A stretch of DNA of 64,000 nucleotides, from NCBI GenBank assembly GCA_034440575.1, contig JAOTOL010001511.1:310001-374000 (forward strand), read 5' to 3'. Below are positions 1 through 12,130 of the stretch, piece after piece. Position 1 is the first letter of the stretch. Each line of letters opens with the position of its first letter. A program made the position numbers and the translations under genes. This stretch comes from Imbricaverruca yamaguchii (Eukaryota; Arthropoda; Thecostraca; Neoverrucidae). The notes beneath the pieces are model-generated. The model was not told where the DNA came from. It was given only the letters and a program-made list of their open reading frames with translations, and did not search any database.

Positions 1-240
1 CCATACGGCGACACTTTCCGAACACAGATGGAGACGATATGGAGACACTTTCCGAACACAGATGGAGACCATACGGCGACACTTTCCGAACACAGATGGA
101 GACCATACGGCGACACTTTCCGAACACAGATGGAGACCATACGGCGACACTTTCCGAACACAGATGGAGACCATACGGCGACTTTCCGAACACAGGATGG
201 GACAACATACGGCGATACCTTCCGAACACAGATGGCGACT
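1..240. repeat. 34-bp minisatellite at left edge
   Basis: About seven tandem copies of a 34-bp unit containing CCATACGGCGACACTTTCCG and AACACAGATGGAGA. The array is already running at base 1, so it starts outside the window. Later copies shorten and diverge (GATGGGACAAC near 200). Three-frame open reading is a by-product of the unit length; I see no gene. Confidence 0.95.
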
Positions 241-2230
241 TTCTGAACTCAGTTGGCGACCAGGTTCATGCCGCTAAGATATTAGGAGCGATGTTGATAT
301 GCTAAGATGTCAAGATGCTGAGAAACCCTCTCCTCCTTGGAAACGTGAAGTTCGCTGCTTTCTATCTCATGAAAATAGATGTAGTTAGGCATGCACGCTA
401 AAGCACATACATGATTTATTCCGTCTTATTTTAGTTGTTTGTACTCAACTACTTTTCTAAGAACAAATCAAATTTCTTGCACAGCTGAAGCACAAGGGAA
501 ATACATAGCATGTCCTGGGGAAAGCCAGTGAACTTTTGTATTAAACAGCAGGACACTGAACTATGCTCAGACTCGCTCAGGGCTTTCCATATTCTGTAAT
601 GTGTGACAGGTCACCTGGTATGGTCCACGATTCATGCCGCCTTCCTGAGCACATCAAGAAGGTCACTGGGAATCGTTTCGACTCACGCTGCATGGCGATG
701 ACGTACGCAGTGCGTGAGCGTGTCATGTGGCTTGCTCACACACACACACACGCCGGCTCACCGGCTCCAATGCCGGAATGTGCGTCCACCGTGGACGACG
801 GGCCGTCTCGGCACACACGTCCACTGGTCCGACCCATTCCAGCCCATGGCCGGTCCAAACTCTGCTGATAAACTGTGCACATCTTCGCCGTGGCAGCAGT
901 GATCGGGGGGCAACAGAGCAGAAACCCCTTCGAACACCCACCCTCCAAACAGCTGGCACACACGATAAGCTTTGTGCACACCAGTCGACTTTGGTGCTGT
1001 TGACCAACTGTTATCAGACTGCAGAGCAAGATGTGCACTGTTTTTTGTCACTGCAGCCATTTGCTCCAAGATAGTCACCCATTTTATTTACTCTGCACTT
1101 GATGCGCAATCTAATTGTTTAGTTTTCTACCATATGCACTGCTTTTTCTGTTCTTACTATCTATTTGTATATACCAGCTTGACGGGTTCACTTCAGTACG
1201 GCTTAACAAGCTCGTCGTCAACAATGCTTGTTTTGGCGTTCAGCGATTCGAAGGGTAGTGCGATATCTCGCGCGCTGGCTTCCTGGCTCGAGCCACATTG
1301 CCAAAGGGGTCCAGCCGATCCCCATCAACACGTGCTCCTTCCATCCGTAAGAAAGCTCGGTGTCTTTGCCCGGGTACTTGGAAGAAGTCACTGAAAGCGT
1401 TCCCTGAGCTTGCTCAGCTTCGGATTTCCTTGGCTCAACACTTTGCCACAAATAACACGCTGTGGCCTCTTGTATTTGTCCATATTGCCGGTGAAACTCC
1501 ATTGCAAAAATACATATCTAGCTGTGTGCCTCCGAAAATGGTCAGCCACAGTTTTCATTTTCCTACTAAGTTCGATTGCAATTGCACATTTCATTGTATT
1601 GACAATGAAGTGAAACTTAGATACAAACTTTCAACCGGACAGTAAAAATAACAACAGGATTCCCAAATCCTGTCATTACACCGATCATATGAAACTTCTC
1701 AAGAACGCGTAAAACGCGTAAAACCCACGCGTAAAACGCAAATCTTTAAACGGCAGTGCCGGCGGAACGACCGGCTGAGCCAAGCATTAACACCATTTGG
1801 TCTCCATAGCAACCGCCAAGGGGGTGCCGGAGGCAGCGAGAAACACATGCGCTGAAGCTGAAGCCGAAGTCGAAGGTGAAGCGCCCGGATGAAATTCGGT
1901 CACGAATTACCATACCTTTCCAGCTGAGATGCAATCAGCCATATCGGTGAAAACTGCAACCTGGACAAGCCATGTGACGTTGAACATCCACAAATCTCTG
2001 AACGGTTAAATATGCTGGATGGGAAACGAAGTTTTTACGGTGCAACAGAAAAACGTTTCGTTCAAGATTGATGGCATGCTAACTTTCCGAATGCTCGCTC
2101 CCACATCAGAAAGGCAAAACGACTCCAAGTGAGGTGATTGTTCCTAGTTTTGAAAAGAAAAAAACAACGCTGGTCAAATTCAGCCGCCAATCCCGGGTAT
2201 GACCACAGTCGCAGGAGCAATATAGTCGGT
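241..2230. other. No recognisable gene
   Basis: Unique-looking sequence with only short open frames and no domain I recognise. It holds a short CA run at about 736-750 and a small run of ACGCGTAAA-type repeats at 1,704-1,742. Confidence 0.6.
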
Positions 2231-2280
2231 ACATCTCTGGAGTGACCAATGTTGTGCTGGCGCGGACGGCAACCCGACCG

Positions 2281-2690
2281 TCCTCAACCGCCACACTGGT
2301 CATGCATGCAGCACGACCAGCCGCCACACTGGTCATACATGCAGCACGACCAGCCGCCACACTGGTCATGCATGCAGCACGACCAGCCGCCACACTGGTC
2401 ATACATGCAGCACGACCAGCCGCCACACTGGTCATACATGCAGCACGACCAGCCGCCACACTGGTCATACATGCAGCACGACCAGCCGCCACACTGGTCA
2501 TACATGCAGCACGACCAGCCGCCACACTGGTCATACATGCAGCACGACCAGCCGCCACACTGGTCATGCATGCAGCACGACCAGCCGCCACACTGGTCAT
2601 ACATGCAGCACGACCAGCCGCCACACTGGTCATACATGCAGCACGACCAGCCGCCACACTGGTCATACATGCGGCACGACCAGCCGTCAA
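2281..2690. repeat. 33-bp minisatellite
   Basis: About twelve near-identical 33-bp units containing CACACTGGTCATACATGCAG and CACGACCAGCCGC. Copies vary mainly at one site (CATACATG or CATGCATG). Because 33 is divisible by three, both strands stay open and give artificial repeat peptides. The unit core resembles that of the array that follows. Confidence 0.97.
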
Positions 2691-5176
2691 CACCTTGTGC
2701 GGACCTTACCCGGCCAGCGGACCTTACCCACCAACACCTAATGCGGACTTTACCCGGCCAGCCGTCAGCACCCGATGCGGACCTTACCCGGCCAGCCGCC
2801 AACACCTGGTGTGGACCTTACCCGGCCAGCCGCCAACACCTGGTGTGGACCTTACCCGGCCAGCCGGCAACACCTGGTGCGGACCTTACCCGGCCAGCCG
2901 CCAACACCTGGCGCGGACCTTACCCGGCCAGCCGCCAACACCTGGTGCGGACTTTACCCGGCCAGCCGCCAACACCTGGTGCGGACCTTACCCGGCCAGC
3001 CGCCAACACCTGGTGTGGACCTTACCCGGCCAGCCGCCAACACCTGGTGTGGACCTTACCCGGCCAGCCGCCAGCACCTGATGCGGACCTTACCCGGCCA
3101 GCCGCCAACACCTGGTGTGGACCTTACCCGGCCAGCCGCCAACACCTGGTGCGGACCTTACCCGGCCAGCCGCCAACACCTGATGCGGACCTTACCCGGC
3201 CAGCCGCCAACACCTGATGCGGACCTTACCCGGCCAGCCGCCAACACCTGGTGCGGACCTTACCCGGCCAGCCGGCAACACCTGATGCGGACCTTACCCG
3301 GCCAGCCGTCAGCACCTGATGCGGACCTTATCCGCCAACACCTGATGCGGACCTTACCCGGCCAGCCGCCAACACCTGGTGCAGACCTTACCCGGCCAGC
3401 CGCCAACACCTGGTGCGGACCTTACCCGGCCAGCCGCCAACACCTGGTGTGGACCTTACCCGGCCAGCCGCCAACACCTGGTGTGGACCTTACCCGGCCA
3501 GCCGCCAACACCTGGTGCGGACCTTACCCGGCCAGCCGCCAACACCTGGTGCGGACCTTACCCGGCCAGCCGCCAACACCTGGTGCGGACCTTACCCGGC
3601 CAGCCGCCAACACCTGGTGCGGACCTTACCCGGCCAGCCGCCAACACCTGGTGCGGACCTTACCCGGCCAGCCGCCAACACCTGGTGCGGACCTTACCCG
3701 GCCAGCCGCCAACACCTGGTGCGGACCTTACCCGGCCAGCCGCCAACACCTGGTGCGGACCTTACCCGGCCAGCCGCCAACACCTGGTGCGGACCTTACC
3801 CGGCCAGCCGCCAACACCTGGTGCGGACCTTACCCGGCCAGCCGCCAACACCTGGTGCGGACCCGGCCAGCCGCACTACCCGGCCAGCCGCCAACACCTG
3901 GTGCGGGCCGCGCCTGGGGCCGGCGCGCCCGGGCGCGCCCACCTGGTGCGGACCTTACCCGGCCAGCCGCCAACACCTGGTGCGGACCTTACCCGGCCAG
4001 CCGCCAACACCTGGTGCGGACCTTACCCGGCCAGCCGCCAACACCTGGTGCGGACCTTACCCGGCCAGCCGCCAACACCTGGTGCGGACCTTACCCGGCC
4101 AGCCGCCAACACCTGGTGCGGACCTTACCCGGCCAGCCGCCAACACCTGGTGCGGACCTTACCCGGCCAGCCGCCAACACCTGGTGCGGTGGACCTCACC
4201 CGGCCAGCCGCCAACACCTGGTGCGGACCTTACCCGGCCAGCCGCCAACACCTGGTGCGGACCTTACCCGGCCAGCCGCCAACACCTGGTGTGGACCTCA
4301 ACCCGGCCAGCCGCCAACACCTGGTGCGGACCTTACCCGGCCAGCCGTCAGCACCTGGTGCGGACCTTACCCGGCCAGCCGCCAACACCTGGTGCGGACC
4401 TTACCCGGCCAGCCGCCAACACCTGGTGCGGACCTTACCCGGCCAGCCGCCAACACCTGGTGTGGACCTTACCCGGCCAGCCGCCACCACCTGGTGCAGA
4501 CCTTACCCGGCCAGCCGCCACCACCTGGTGCGGACCTTACCCGGCCAGCCGCCAACATCTGGTGCGGACCTTACCCGGCCAGCCGCCAACACCTGATGCG
4601 GACCTTACCCGGCCAGCCGTCAGCACCTGGTGCGGACCTTACCCGGCCAGCCGCCAACACCTGGTGCGGACCTTACCCGGCCAGCCGTCAGCACCTGGTG
4701 CGGACCTTACCCGGCCAGCCGCCAACACCTGGTGCGGACCTTACCCGGCCAGCCGCCAACACCTGGCGCGGACCTTACCCGGCCAGCCGCCAACACCTGG
4801 TGCGGACTTTACCCGGCCAGCCGTCAGCACCTGGTGCAGACTTTACCCGGCCAGCCGCCAACACCTGGTGCGGACCTTACCCGGCCAGCCGCCAACACCT
4901 GGTGCGGACCTTACCCGGCCAGCCGCCAACACCTGGTGCGGACCTTACCCGGCCAGCCGCCAACACCTGGTGCGACCTTACCCGGCCAGCCGCCAACACC
5001 TGGGCGAACCTTACCCGGCCAGCCGCCAACACCTGGTGCGGACCTTACCCGGCCAGCCGCCAACACCTGGTGTGGACCTTACCCGGCCAGCCGCCAACAC
5101 CTGGTGCGGACCTTACCCGGCCAGCCGCCAACACCTGGTGCGGACCTTACCCGGCCAGCCGCCAACACCTGGCGCG
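2691..5176. repeat. 34-bp minisatellite, about 73 copies
   Basis: A long array of a 34-bp unit starting GGCCAGCCGCCAACACC and ending GGTGCGGACCTTACCC, with scattered transitions and a few indels. One disordered patch at 3,860-3,945 contains GC-rich insertions. As 34 is not a multiple of three and the unit lacks stops, all plus frames stay open for hundreds of codons with a 34-residue protein period. This is a repeat, not a gene. Confidence 0.98.
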
Positions 5177-5406
5177 AACACAATCGGGCAGGGCGGCGGC
5201 GGCGGCCTGCCCTGCCCGAGGAATAAACAGAGCGACCCTGGATCAGAGGGCTTGGATGCTCATCGGGCTCCATAGGGCTCCATGAGCGATGAACAGGACC
5301 CCTAAGAGTAAAAGAGGAATGGTGAGGATCCATCCCAAAGCTGGAATGCCCTTGAGATGAGAGCTAAAGAGGGTGCATGTGGGATGAAAATTGTCGTGTA
5401 AAAGAC

Positions 5407-5411
5407 ACACA

Positions 5412-5472
<61 letters not shown>

Positions 5473-5550
5473 TATACATGCACATATATTACATATAGAT
5501 ATATATATATATATATATATATATAGATATATACATATATATACATAGAC
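5407..5550. repeat. AT-rich microsatellite
   Basis: A CA stretch passes into a pure TA run from about 5,414 to 5,466, then interrupted TA/CATA runs to about 5,550. Confidence 0.95.
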
Positions 5551-6160
5551 TAATAATTACACGAGCGTTGATTTCTGAAGAACCAAATTCGGGGGAGCAA
5601 AACCTACGTTGAGGGGCACTTACCACCTCAAAATTACAGAAAACATCACCCCTGTATAGAGACCCTTCAGAAAGAAATCTGAGGAGCCTTGCAAAGTGGT
5701 GGTGGTAGGCTAGGGAGGCGTGTGTCGCAGTCAGCTTCGTGTCGAAGCGACAACACCATGCATCGCACTGGCAGCTGCGTATGAGACATTGTCAGATGTG
5801 TGCATGGCTTCAAATGTCTGCGCCAGTGAGCTGCCAGGGACGGATCCATGGGGAATTTTCACGGTGAGTGCGCTTGTCTGGAGGGGCGTTATTCCATTGG
5901 AGGAGCGTCACTGCAGAGGTCGGATGCCCTCGGATGAAACTTCGTTCAGTGGGGGCAGGACATTGAACACTCATCACCCCAGCAAATACATCACGCATAC
6001 CCATCATACCTGTACACCTTACCTATCCAGTCCTACTCACTCTTTCACGCGCAATACTCTCGTGGATCTAATGCCCTATAAATCATCTTCAGACTTCATC
6101 CATGCCCGCTCAAAAGGGCATGCACAGTGCAGACACACTTAGCACAAATTGCATCCCATG
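5551..6160. other. No recognisable gene
   Basis: No domain, RNA or repeat recognised. Short open frames on both strands look like chance. Confidence 0.5.
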
Positions 6161-6164
6161 CACC

Positions 6165-6420
6165 ACCAACTAGAACCCAAAAACAAGATTCTCCCACTTA
6201 AACAATGCATCCACCCGGTTTTTAAATACATTCAATGAGGGACTCCCCACAACAGCAGCAGGCAGCCTAATCCATTCATAAGCCACCTTTTGACTGGAGA
6301 CAGTGTCGCCTACACCTTGACTTGTCTAACCTGAATTGATGACCCCAACGTGATACTTTAAATAGAAGGGCATCATTCAGATTAACCCGATCTAACCCTT
6401 TAGCGACTTTATTCATTTAA
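6165..6420 (-). mobile_element. Old LINE 3' fragment (CR1/L2-like RT C-terminus)
   Basis: Read on the minus strand, with one frame change and stops, this gives the typical C-terminal end of a CR1/L2-type reverse transcriptase: KGLDRVNLNDALLF, then WIRLPAAVVGSPSLNVFKNR and VDALFKWENLV. The 'LP..VV..PSLN.FK..VD' pattern is the usual ending of these proteins. It differs from the neighbouring CR1 copy (which ends LPENIVSSSTLNIFKNSID), so it belongs to another, older family. It abuts the 3' tail of the younger element, suggesting that one inserted into or beside the other. Confidence 0.75.
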
Positions 6421-6521
6421 TAAAGACATAAAGACATAAAAGATTAGTGCAACTATGAGCCACAAGGGCCCTTCTTGGTTGCACTCTGTACACTGAACCA
6501 GTTGCACACCAAAACTGTTAA

Positions 6522-6980
6522 TCAGCCCTCCCTGTAATACTGAAAAGCAAGCCCTATATTCTTATAATGATTGTCTATGCTGTTTTTAAAGATGTTCAAT
6601 GTGCTGCTACTGACGATGTTTTCTGGCAGCTGGTTCCAGTGTTCCACTACCCTGTTGGTGAAGAAAGTTTGCCTTAACCTTGTTCTGCTGTGGTTAACTT
6701 TAATTTTGAATTTATGACCTCTAATTGCATCATTTCTGTTAAATTCAAACATTTCCCCAAGGTATCCCCTCTCCAGACCATTGACAAATTTAAAGACCTC
6801 GATGAGATCTCCTCTCAGCCTTCTATATCTAAGTGAAAACATATTCAATTTCTTCAATCTTTCCTCATATGCCAGGTTGCTTATGCCATTAACCATTTTT
6901 GTAGCCCTCTTTTGTACTCTCTCTAAAAGCCAACAATCTTTTTCATAGCTAGGAGACCAAGCTTGGATGCAGTATTCCAA
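6522..6980 (-). pseudogene. CR1 LINE: RT C-terminal domain, shifted frame
   Basis: Continuation of the element after a frameshift. It reads EYCIQAWSPSYEKDCWLLER, then VQKRATKMV and TFFTNRVVEHWNQLPENIV, and ends GLAFQYYREG before a stop. The same ending is found at 57,673 (plus) and 36,076 (plus), which identifies three copies of the family in the window. Confidence 0.92.
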
Positions 6981-8605
6981 ATGTGGCCTGACGTATGCAC
7001 AGTAAAGCTTCCTGACTTCACTTCCTCACTTCTGTATGATACATTCCTATTTATTGCCCCGAGCATTCTCAGTGCCTTCTTCCTGGCTTCCTTGGTCTGT
7101 TCTGATGCCCCCAGTGTTGTGTTTAGAATAACACCTAAATCCTTCTCCTGTTGAGTCACTGATAGCACTTGGCCACCCATCAAGTATGGAGCCTTCATAT
7201 GCTGCTTACCTACATGCATGATTTTGCACTTATCAAAGTTAAATTTCATTTGCCATTCTTCGGACCACTTCACAAGTTCGTCTAAGTCTTTTTGCAGCGA
7301 GATATGCTCATCCTGACCTGTTATTGCTCTAAAGACCTTCAAATCATCCGCAAATTTCAAAACTTTACTGCTTATGGCACTTTCAATGTTATTTACAAAT
7401 ATAATGAACAGTAATGGCCCTAGTAATGACCCCTGGGGGACTCCACTAAGAACATTTTGCCATGATGACTTTGTACCATTTAGCATCACTCTTTGCTGTC
7501 TATCTGAAAGCCACAACTCTATCCATTTTAAGATGCTACCTGCAATACCATGGGACTGAAGCTGTATCATTAACCGTTTATGGGGTACCTTGTCAAAGGC
7601 CTTACTAAAGTCAAGATATGCTACATCAACCTGATTTCCCTGATCAAATTGTTCTGTGGCGAAGTTCAAAAAGTCCAAGAGGTTTGTGAGACACGATCGT
7701 CCTTTTCTAAACCCATGTTGAACATTTTGAATCAATCTGCTACCTTCCAGATCACTAACTATTCTATCCTTGATAATTGATTCGAGTACCTTGCATACTA
7801 GGGATGTGAGACTTATTGGCCTATAGTTTTCAACTTTGCCTCTTTCTCCTTTCTTGAAAATAGGAACTACATTTGCTCTTTTCCAATCGGTTGGAATTTC
7901 ATTATGTGAAACTGATCTACAAAATATTATACTAAGTGGAAATGCCAGTTCCTTTTCAGTTTCCCGCAACACCCTAGCATAAATTTCATCAGGTCCTGCT
8001 GCCTTATTTTGCTTTATTTTCCTGATATGATTGTAAACAACATCACTATCAATGAAATCAACATCATTTGTCAGATCCCATGTCACTGAACTATGGTGTA
8101 TGGTCGGCAGATTGGTCATATCTTCCAATGTAAACACTGATTTGAACTGCTTGCTCAGCTCCTCAACCATCTCACTATCCTCACCCAATGTAGTCCCGTT
8201 TACTTCCAGTGGACCAATTGTGCTAGAAACTTTACTCAGCTTGTAGAAACTAAAGAACTTTTTACTGTCCCCATTACAGTTTCTAGCTAAATCCAGTTCT
8301 TTTGCTCGCTTTGCTGCTCTGGTTTTTTGCTTCACAGTGTCTCTAGCTTTTCGATACGCCTTTAGATTAACGACATTTGAGGCTTCTTTAAAAACTCTAA
8401 ATGCAGTTTTCTTAGCCTTAATTGCTTTTATCACGTCTGGTGTAAGCCATGCTGGCTTTCCTACCCTTCTTTTGCGTCTTTGCTTTTGGGGGACATGTCT
8501 AATCTGAGTTTCCTTCAAGTAAGATTTTAACTTTTCCCACATTTCACAGGCACTTAAATTGGAGAATTCTTCTTCCCATCTGATGGCACTTAAAGCCTCT
8601 CTCAT
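6923..8605 (-). pseudogene. CR1 LINE: reverse transcriptase domain
   Basis: A 560-codon open frame holding nearly all of the RT. In order it shows the linker (RKRRVGKPAWLTPDVIKAIK), KAAGPDEIYARVLRE, the RT0/1 block WKRANVVPIFKKGER, NYRPISLTS, HGFRKGRSC, motif A YLDFSKAFDKVPH, motif B GVPQGSLLGPLLF, the catalytic motif C FADDLKVF and the thumb. The YADD position is FADD, which is usual for this clade. The frame is lost near 6,960, after which the C-terminus continues in another frame. This is the better preserved of the two RT copies. Confidence 0.93.
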
Positions 8606-8699
8606 GCCGTTAAAGTCTGCTCTGTTGAAATTTGGATACCGGGGGGGTTTAGCAAATTATCCTTGCCATAATTTCGCTTGACGTGGACTGTACAGACGA

Positions 8700-10049
8700 C
8701 TACATTTGACCTTTCGAATTATCCTTGATAATCCCTATGTTATGGTCACTTTTTCCCAGAGTTTCGCCTACAGTCAAGTCTTGAACCAAGTCACTTAAAT
8801 CCGAGAATACAAGGTCCAAGAATGAACCATGCCTGGTAGGTTCCGATACAAACTGGTGTAAGAACAGGTCCTCTTCCAGGCATTTCCTAAACATTTTGCA
8901 TGATGGGGTGCCAACACCAGCATATTCATAACCTTTTAGATTAAAGTCACCGAGAATAAGGCACTTCCTCTTAAAGTTTCTACTGATTTCCTCACAAATC
9001 ACCTTGTCAAGCTCCAGTTGCTGAGAATGTGGCAGGGTTCCTGATCGGTAGAAAGCTCCTATCCTAAGAGTATTGCTGTTGCCTTTTCCCACAGTGACAT
9101 CAAGCCAAATGGACTCCACAGACACATTTTTATCCCCACCTGCTACTTTTTGAGAACTGAATAAGCTATTCATATAGAGCATTACACCACCCCCTTTCAT
9201 TGCTGGACCCCTATTGCACGAAAACATATTGTATCCCTGGATCTCATAGTCCTGTAAGTTATCTCCAAAATACCCTTCACTGACCCATGCCTCCGTAATG
9301 CAAACAAAATCCGGTTCCTCCTCAGCAACATAACACTTGAACTCATCAAATTTGGAACGGATACTCTGAGCATTAAACATCATACACTTAAAGAATGCTC
9401 CATAACCACCTTTGGCTTTTTCATATTGAGGAGTTCTTTTATCACTAGATGAACTATAACTCTGTCCCCTTGAGTTGCTGCTGTCCCTATTTGCAGACTT
9501 TGAGGTTCTATTGCCTTGGCTGACACTATTGGAATATTCCTGAGTTGGCAATGCAATTTCATCCCTCCCCACCCCATTTCCTAGTTTCCCTGAAGGACAT
9601 GCTCGTATACTTTGCCTAACACATGGACCCCCCTTCTCAGAAAAGTGCAGGCCATCCCTCTGATAGAGGTCCCAGGATGCATAAAACCTGCTCCACTCGT
9701 CTACAAATGTAAAACCTAGCTCATGGCAGAGCTTTCCTACCCTGGCGTTAGCTGCCAGTGCCCTTGAGCTCCACTCAGGGGAGGCTCTAGCCCTAGGCAA
9801 AATTCCTGTTATAATGACTCTATTGGTACCCTTCAGGGTGGCCAGAAGGGCCCTGTACTCCCGCAGAAGCTCCTCACTCCTAGTCTGACCTATGTTATTT
9901 ACCCCTACATGCACTATGACTGTGTTAAACTGATGATCACTGGTGACCTGTGCCACCGCAGGTACCAGGTCCTTCACCTTGGCACCAGGCCTGGTGATGC
10001 ACCTCCTGTCCCTCCTACCTTTACAAAATACCCGCTCTAAATATCGCAC
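8700..10049 (-). pseudogene. CR1 LINE: SGNH-like domain fused in frame to endonuclease
   Basis: The first ~150 codons give an SGNH/GDSL-esterase-like domain: VIVHVGVNNIG is the block III-type Gly-x-Asn segment, and RDGLHFSEKG carries the catalytic-type D-x-x-H. The upstream GDS serine block is present at about 10,055 but one frame away, so the N-terminus is frameshifted. After a Ser-rich linker comes the AP endonuclease: MMFNAQSIRSKFDEF, FVCITEAWVSEGY, LILGDFN, SFLDLVFSD and SDHNI. The two parts are in one frame only because a G tract near 9,630 has six Gs; the second copy has five and ends ORF1 separately. The ORF runs out shortly after SDHNI because of an insertion or rearrangement near 8,640-8,700. 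Confidence 0.9.
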
Positions 10050-10154
10050 ACGAGTCTCCTATGACCAGCACTGACTCCTTACTACTGCTTCAATCACATG
10101 ACCCATTAATACTCATTAATACTTATATTTAGACTGACATAGTATATATTATTT

Positions 10155-10465
10155 GCCGTCCCGGTAGCTCAGTTGGCTAGAGCACTAGCCTGCACCGGGC
10201 CCCCTGTCCTGGCAACACAGGGTTAAAGTCGCTTCGCGCGCTCGCAGTTATCCCCCGGCCGAGAGTGTCAGCTGGCAGCTGGCCCGATGAGGCCGGGGAC
10301 GAGCTACTGGGCGGCCGTGTCGGTGCATTAAAGGCACGTTAAACTTTCAGTCAAAATTCTGCCGCTGAACGGGAATTCATGGGTCGGGTGGTGGGCCCAA
10401 GGTTCACGCAACAAGCTCTGCTTAGCAATGGAACCCTGGTTCATAAAGCTACTCAAACAAGAACT
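10155..10465 (+). mobile_element. tRNA-derived SINE, family A, copy 1
   Basis: It starts with a tRNA-like head: CCGGTAGCTCAGTTGGCTAG matches the pol III box A, and a degenerate box B follows about 50 bp on. A long shared body (GAGGCCGGGGACGAGCTAC, GGCGGCCGTGTCGGTGCATT) ends near ACTCAAACAAGAACTCGGA. The same roughly 310-bp sequence occurs at 25.85 kb, which makes this a dispersed repeat rather than a tRNA gene. Confidence 0.88.
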
Positions 10466-10489
10466 CGGATTTTTTAGTTACTTAAACAT

Positions 10490-10570
10490 GAATTATATAC
10501 ATGCGTATATGCATATATATATATACATGTTTATATACACATACATATAGCATACATACACTTATGGATA
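10490..10570. repeat. Imperfect TA/CATA microsatellite
   Basis: Interrupted TATA/CATA repeats at the 3' side of the SINE. They may be its degenerate tail or an independent microsatellite. Confidence 0.7.
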
Positions 10571-12040
10571 GTTATATTTACTAATACTCCTATGCTTCAG
10601 TGAGTACATATTTAATGCCGTAAACCTTTCTCCATATTGCAAGTTGCCTGTTCCACTGCATGGTCAGTCTAGTGGCTATTGGCTGCACTTTTTCTGCTTG
10701 GTTAGAACGGTGCGCGTTTCCCGCGTATTTTCGACGATACGGCAAGACGACGTCACGGCACAGATCGCCGCAGGCTAAGCATCGCAACAAGACGAGAACG
10801 ACAGGCGACTGCTTCAGCACTGGCACTCCCGGCAGGGCGATAGCCGGTCTGTGAGGGGTCGTCGGGAGCGGCGGTCGCCGCCGGCGCTTGTGACGTTTGC
10901 GCGCGACAGATGTGGCGCCGACGTCGTCCGGACACCATAACTCTTTCTGGCAGCTCGCTACCGACGTGTGAGCGCCGGGTCGTAGGGGCCGGCGCCGACA
11001 ATGTGAAATATGCACAGACCAGCAGTGGCGTCGGCAAAATCTAGCAAACCTGCAGAAGCTGTCTCAATCGAACAGTCGGAAACGTTCTCGGATACTCTAT
11101 TGAACTGATGATGAAGCACTTCAGCGCAGCAACGGGAGACATAGTGTGTCATTAACTAAATCGCATTGCTGTCATCAATTTCTTCAGAAATCCAGAAATG
11201 AATCCACGCAGCAGGACTTCAAGAAGTGTCCTGAGAAGCGTCGTGGAAATGTCTAGCAACACATGACTGGGACATATGTGATAGTTGAAATGAACGTATT
11301 AGCCCGGTCCAAGCATGTTGCTGGAAGGAACTTCACCGAGATGCTCTTGAGACGAGGGGTTAAAATATTTCAGCTCGATTTAATATAGTGCATCGCGCAG
11401 GCCTTGTCGTTCAGGAAGAAAATCGTTCACCGGAGAGGGCAGGCTCCAAATATATCGCTTATTTGGAGCGATATATTTGGAGCATTTTCTCAATCTCCAA
11501 CAGCATTTTCAGCCCTTTCCAGGAGAGGTCGTGAGCTAAAAAGCTTAAACAGAGCAATGACAGATAAAAGGCTGATAAGTTTGCATCGATGCCCGATGGC
11601 TGCACGATTTAGATGTGAGCGTGTACCGCAGCACACATGTGTCCAACTACCAGAGTCTCAAATTAATTCAGCCAGTTCGCGAATATGTCCGCACTTGGTG
11701 TCATCGCTAAGAATATGTTCGTCTCTCTTAGTAACCTACTGAATAATCCCCACCTAATGCTTTCCACACGTACATTTGGCGCACGAAATAAAACAGTTTG
11801 CCAGTTTCTCCTGACTGGAGCACATGATCCAAACTTCTGCAATCAAACCGATGAGTCCGTCCTGCCGCATAAAACGTTTCGTAAGAACATGGTGTGGGCC
11901 CGTGCGGAACGAGTGGACACAGGCGTCAAGTTATGAAAGTGAAGGTCAAGGTATAAAAATGAAGATATTCTAGCGACCCCAACCTAAGTCACTACAGTGC
12001 TCAGCTAGCTACGTTACAGACCTGCGCTCTACCTAGTCTA
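10571..12040. other. No recognisable gene; one perfect hairpin inside
   Basis: Open frames here (for example minus 10,590-11,015) show no domain I recognise. The hairpin at 11,443-11,483 is listed separately. Confidence 0.5.
11443..11483. repeat. Perfect 17-bp inverted repeat
   Basis: GCTCCAAATATATCGCT at 11,443-11,459 is followed, after the 7-base loop TATTTGG, by its exact reverse complement at 11,467-11,483. Confidence 0.95.
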
Positions 12041-12044
12041 TCCG

Positions 12045-12130
12045 GGCCAGAAGTGTCGTACCTGCGCCATAAGTGTCGTACCTGCGCCATAAGTGTCGTA
12101 CCTGCGCCAGAAGTGTCGTACCTGCGCCTG
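12045..12130. repeat. Short 19-bp tandem repeat, four copies
   Basis: Four units of the type AAGTGTCGTACCTGCGCCA with A/G variation at one position. Confidence 0.9.

Larger units (their letters stand above)
6421..10080 (-). mobile_element. CR1-superfamily LINE, copy 1, nearly complete
   Basis: A non-LTR retrotransposon read right to left. Its order is SGNH-hydrolase-like ORF1, AP-type endonuclease, reverse transcriptase, C-terminal domain, then a 3' end with the tail repeat TCTTTATG (minus sense) around 6,421-6,445. It is highly similar to the copy at 54.2-57.8 kb, which proves a dispersed family. It carries frameshifts near the 5' end (about 10,050), around 8,605-8,700 and around 6,960, so it is not intact. 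It lies outside the recognised FGD coding exons. Confidence 0.95.

Noticed and set aside
2775..5285. An 836-codon open frame and several overlapping long frames
   Set aside because: They run through a 34-bp tandem repeat lacking stops in all plus frames. The product is a 34-residue period with no domain, start context or codon bias.
10155..10230. tRNA gene at the SINE head
   Set aside because: Box B is degenerate, no closed cloverleaf, and the sequence recurs with a 300-bp body at 25.85 kb.
10590..11015. 141-codon minus frame as a gene
   Set aside because: No recognisable domain, overlapping frames of similar length on the other strand, and no supporting context.
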